Shown here piece by piece: positions 25,754 through 26,771 of a DNA stretch of 26,771 bases. The notes beneath the pieces were generated by a model. That model searched no databases. It was not told the origin of the DNA and saw only the letters and a program-made list of their open reading frames with translations. The DNA is from JAWWBN01 sp033720955 (GTDB taxonomy: Bacteria > Acidobacteriota > Thermoanaerobaculia > Multivoradales > JAHEKO01). The DNA lies in assembly GCA_033720955.1 (NCBI GenBank), contig JAWWBN010000025.1:1-26771 (forward strand). Direction: 5' to 3'. The translations under genes were made by a program, and so were the position numbers. How positions within the stretch are numbered: the stretch's first letter is position 1; each line of letters starts with the position of its first letter.

Positions 25754-26725
25754 ATGATCGGCGTCTGGCTCGAGCAGCGGCGGCTGTCGTTGCGGGAGGA
25801 CCTGCCGGAGCCGGCGCCGGGGGAGGACGAGGCCGTGGTGCGGGTCACCCTCGCCGGGATCTGCAACACCGATCTCGAGCTCGTGAGGGGGTACTACCCC
25901 TTCACCGGCGTGCCGGGGCACGAGTTCGTCGGGGTGGTGGACGCCGGCCCGCCGGAGCTTCTCGGACGGCGGGTGGTCGGCGAGATCAACGCGAGGCCTC
26001 CCGGCTGTGGGTGCGAGGCCTGCCGGGCGGGCCGGACGACCCACTGCGAGAGGCGGACCGTGCTCGGGATCGTAGGGCGGGACGGCGCCTTCGCCCAGCG
26101 GCTGGCCCTGCCGGCGGAGAACCTCCACCCCGTGCCCGACGGCGTGCCCGACGAGGCCGCGGTCTTCGTCGAGCCTCTGGCGGCGGCGCTGCGGATCCGC
26201 GAGCAGATCGACGTGGAGCCGGACGATCGGGTCCTCGTGGTGGGGGACGGCAAGCTGGGGCAGTTGATCGCCCGCGCCCTCGCCGCCACCGGCTGCCGGC
26301 TGACGGTGGCCGGGCGGCACGAGGCCAAGCTCGCGCCGCTACGGCGGCTCGGAATCGCCGCGGTGGCGGCCTCGGAGCTGGACCGCGCGGGCCCCTTCGA
26401 CGTCGCGGTGGACGCCGCCGGCAACCCGGGCGGCTTCGACCTCGCCCGCCGCGCCCTGCGGCCCGGCGGGACGCTGGTGATGAAGAGCACCTACGCCGGC
26501 CGCCTCGAGCTCGACGCCTCCTCCCTGGTGGTGGACGAGATCACCGTGGTCGGCTCCCGGTGCGGCCCCTTCTCCCCGGCGCTCGAGCTCCTGGCGCGCG
26601 GCGAGCTCGACCCGCGCCCGCTGATCTCGGCCCGCTATCCCTTGAGCGAGGCCCTCGCCGCCCTGGACCACGCCGCCCAGCGCGGTGCTCTGAAGGTGCT
26701 GCTGCGGATGCCCGAGACGACATAG
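25754..26725 (+). CDS. Zinc-dependent medium-chain alcohol dehydrogenase-like protein
   Basis: A 323-residue cytoplasmic MDR-family dehydrogenase. The catalytic zinc site is C37 (GICNTD) with H56-E57 (GHEF). A structural zinc lobe is indicated by C85, C87, C90 and C98; the spacing of the first two is one residue tighter than the usual C-x2-C-x2-C-x7-C. The Rossmann fold begins VLVVGDGKLGQL, with GDGKLG in place of the commoner GxGxxG. The C-terminal half contains DVAVDAAGNPGGFDLARRAL and GGTLVMKSTY. It resembles sorbitol/threonine dehydrogenase-like members often annotated simply as alcohol dehydrogenase catalytic domain proteins. The substrate is unknown. It follows the receptor terminator and has its own promoter, so the two are not co-transcribed. 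Confidence 0.88.
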   Translation: MIGVWLEQRRLSLREDLPEPAPGEDEAVVRVTLAGICNTDLELVRGYYPFTGVPGHEFVGVVDAGPPELLGRRVVGEINARPPGCGCEACRAGRTTHCERRTVLGIVGRDGAFAQRLALPAENLHPVPDGVPDEAAVFVEPLAAALRIREQIDVEPDDRVLVVGDGKLGQLIARALAATGCRLTVAGRHEAKLAPLRRLGIAAVAASELDRAGPFDVAVDAAGNPGGFDLARRALRPGGTLVMKSTYAGRLELDASSLVVDEITVVGSRCGPFSPALELLARGELDPRPLISARYPLSEALAALDHAAQRGALKVLLRMPETT

Positions 26726-26742
26726 GGCGGCGGCGGGGCGTG

Positions 26743-26751
26743 TGCTAGGTT
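26743..26751 (+). promoter_or_regulatory. Extended -10 for a gene beyond the right edge
   Basis: TGCTAGGTT closely matches the minus-strand elements TGCTAGGCT (kinase) and TGCTATACT (arsR). It probably drives a gene that begins just past base 26771. Confidence 0.3.
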
Positions 26752-26771
26752 GCCGTCAAAACGGACCCCCG

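Overview
The window is a very GC-rich (about 70%), gene-dense bacterial chromosome segment. I infer an Acidobacteriota-like organism, possibly Thermoanaerobaculia. The reasons are an Oar-type TonB-dependent outer-membrane protein with an N-terminal carboxypeptidase-like domain, a soluble Ser/Thr kinase fused to a TolB-like domain and TPRs, a paired periplasmic M16 peptidase system, and a form II CoxL-type molybdenum hydroxylase. This assignment rests on protein architecture and not on a marker gene. No rRNA, tRNA, CRISPR array, IS element or phage gene is visible.

Left part, minus strand (1-13066). Reading in the direction of transcription, the order is: an SLC13/DASS-type permease with four RCK_C (TrkA_C) domains, broken by a frameshift near 12010; an alkyltransferase-like DNA repair protein; a coxG-coxS-coxL-coxM operon; a Ser/Thr kinase-TPR protein; an arsR-arsM arsenic pair; a small four-cysteine protein; and a MoxR AAA ATPase followed by a CoxE-type VWA protein that runs off the left edge. 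CoxL has the form II motif AYRGAGR and the subunit order S-L-M. The MoxR/VWA pair is the usual maturation pair for such enzymes, but here the kinase and the ars genes lie between it and the structural genes.

Middle (13140-18316). A serine/threonine dehydratase-like PLP enzyme runs on the plus strand, converging with a secreted PD40/TolB-like beta-propeller protein on the minus strand. Divergent from that propeller gene is a secreted DsbA-like thioredoxin interrupted by one in-frame TAG, then a two-CBS-domain protein and a FAD-dependent amine-oxidase-like flavoprotein, all on the plus strand.

Right part, plus strand (18436-26771). Two overlapping periplasmic M16 peptidase subunits come first, one with the zinc motif and one without it but with a fused C-terminal domain. 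A 371-base regulatory gap follows, then a 1050-residue Oar-like TonB-dependent receptor closed by a textbook intrinsic terminator, then a zinc-dependent medium-chain dehydrogenase.

The upstream regions repay attention. Five genes have a -10-like hexamer 6-9 bases before the start codon, which predicts leaderless mRNAs. Two genes (CBS and TonB receptor) place a perfect 8-bp stem-loop at the predicted 5' end of the mRNA. arsR and arsM share a GCTAT-(AC)-TTCGACA element that is a good candidate for an ArsR operator.
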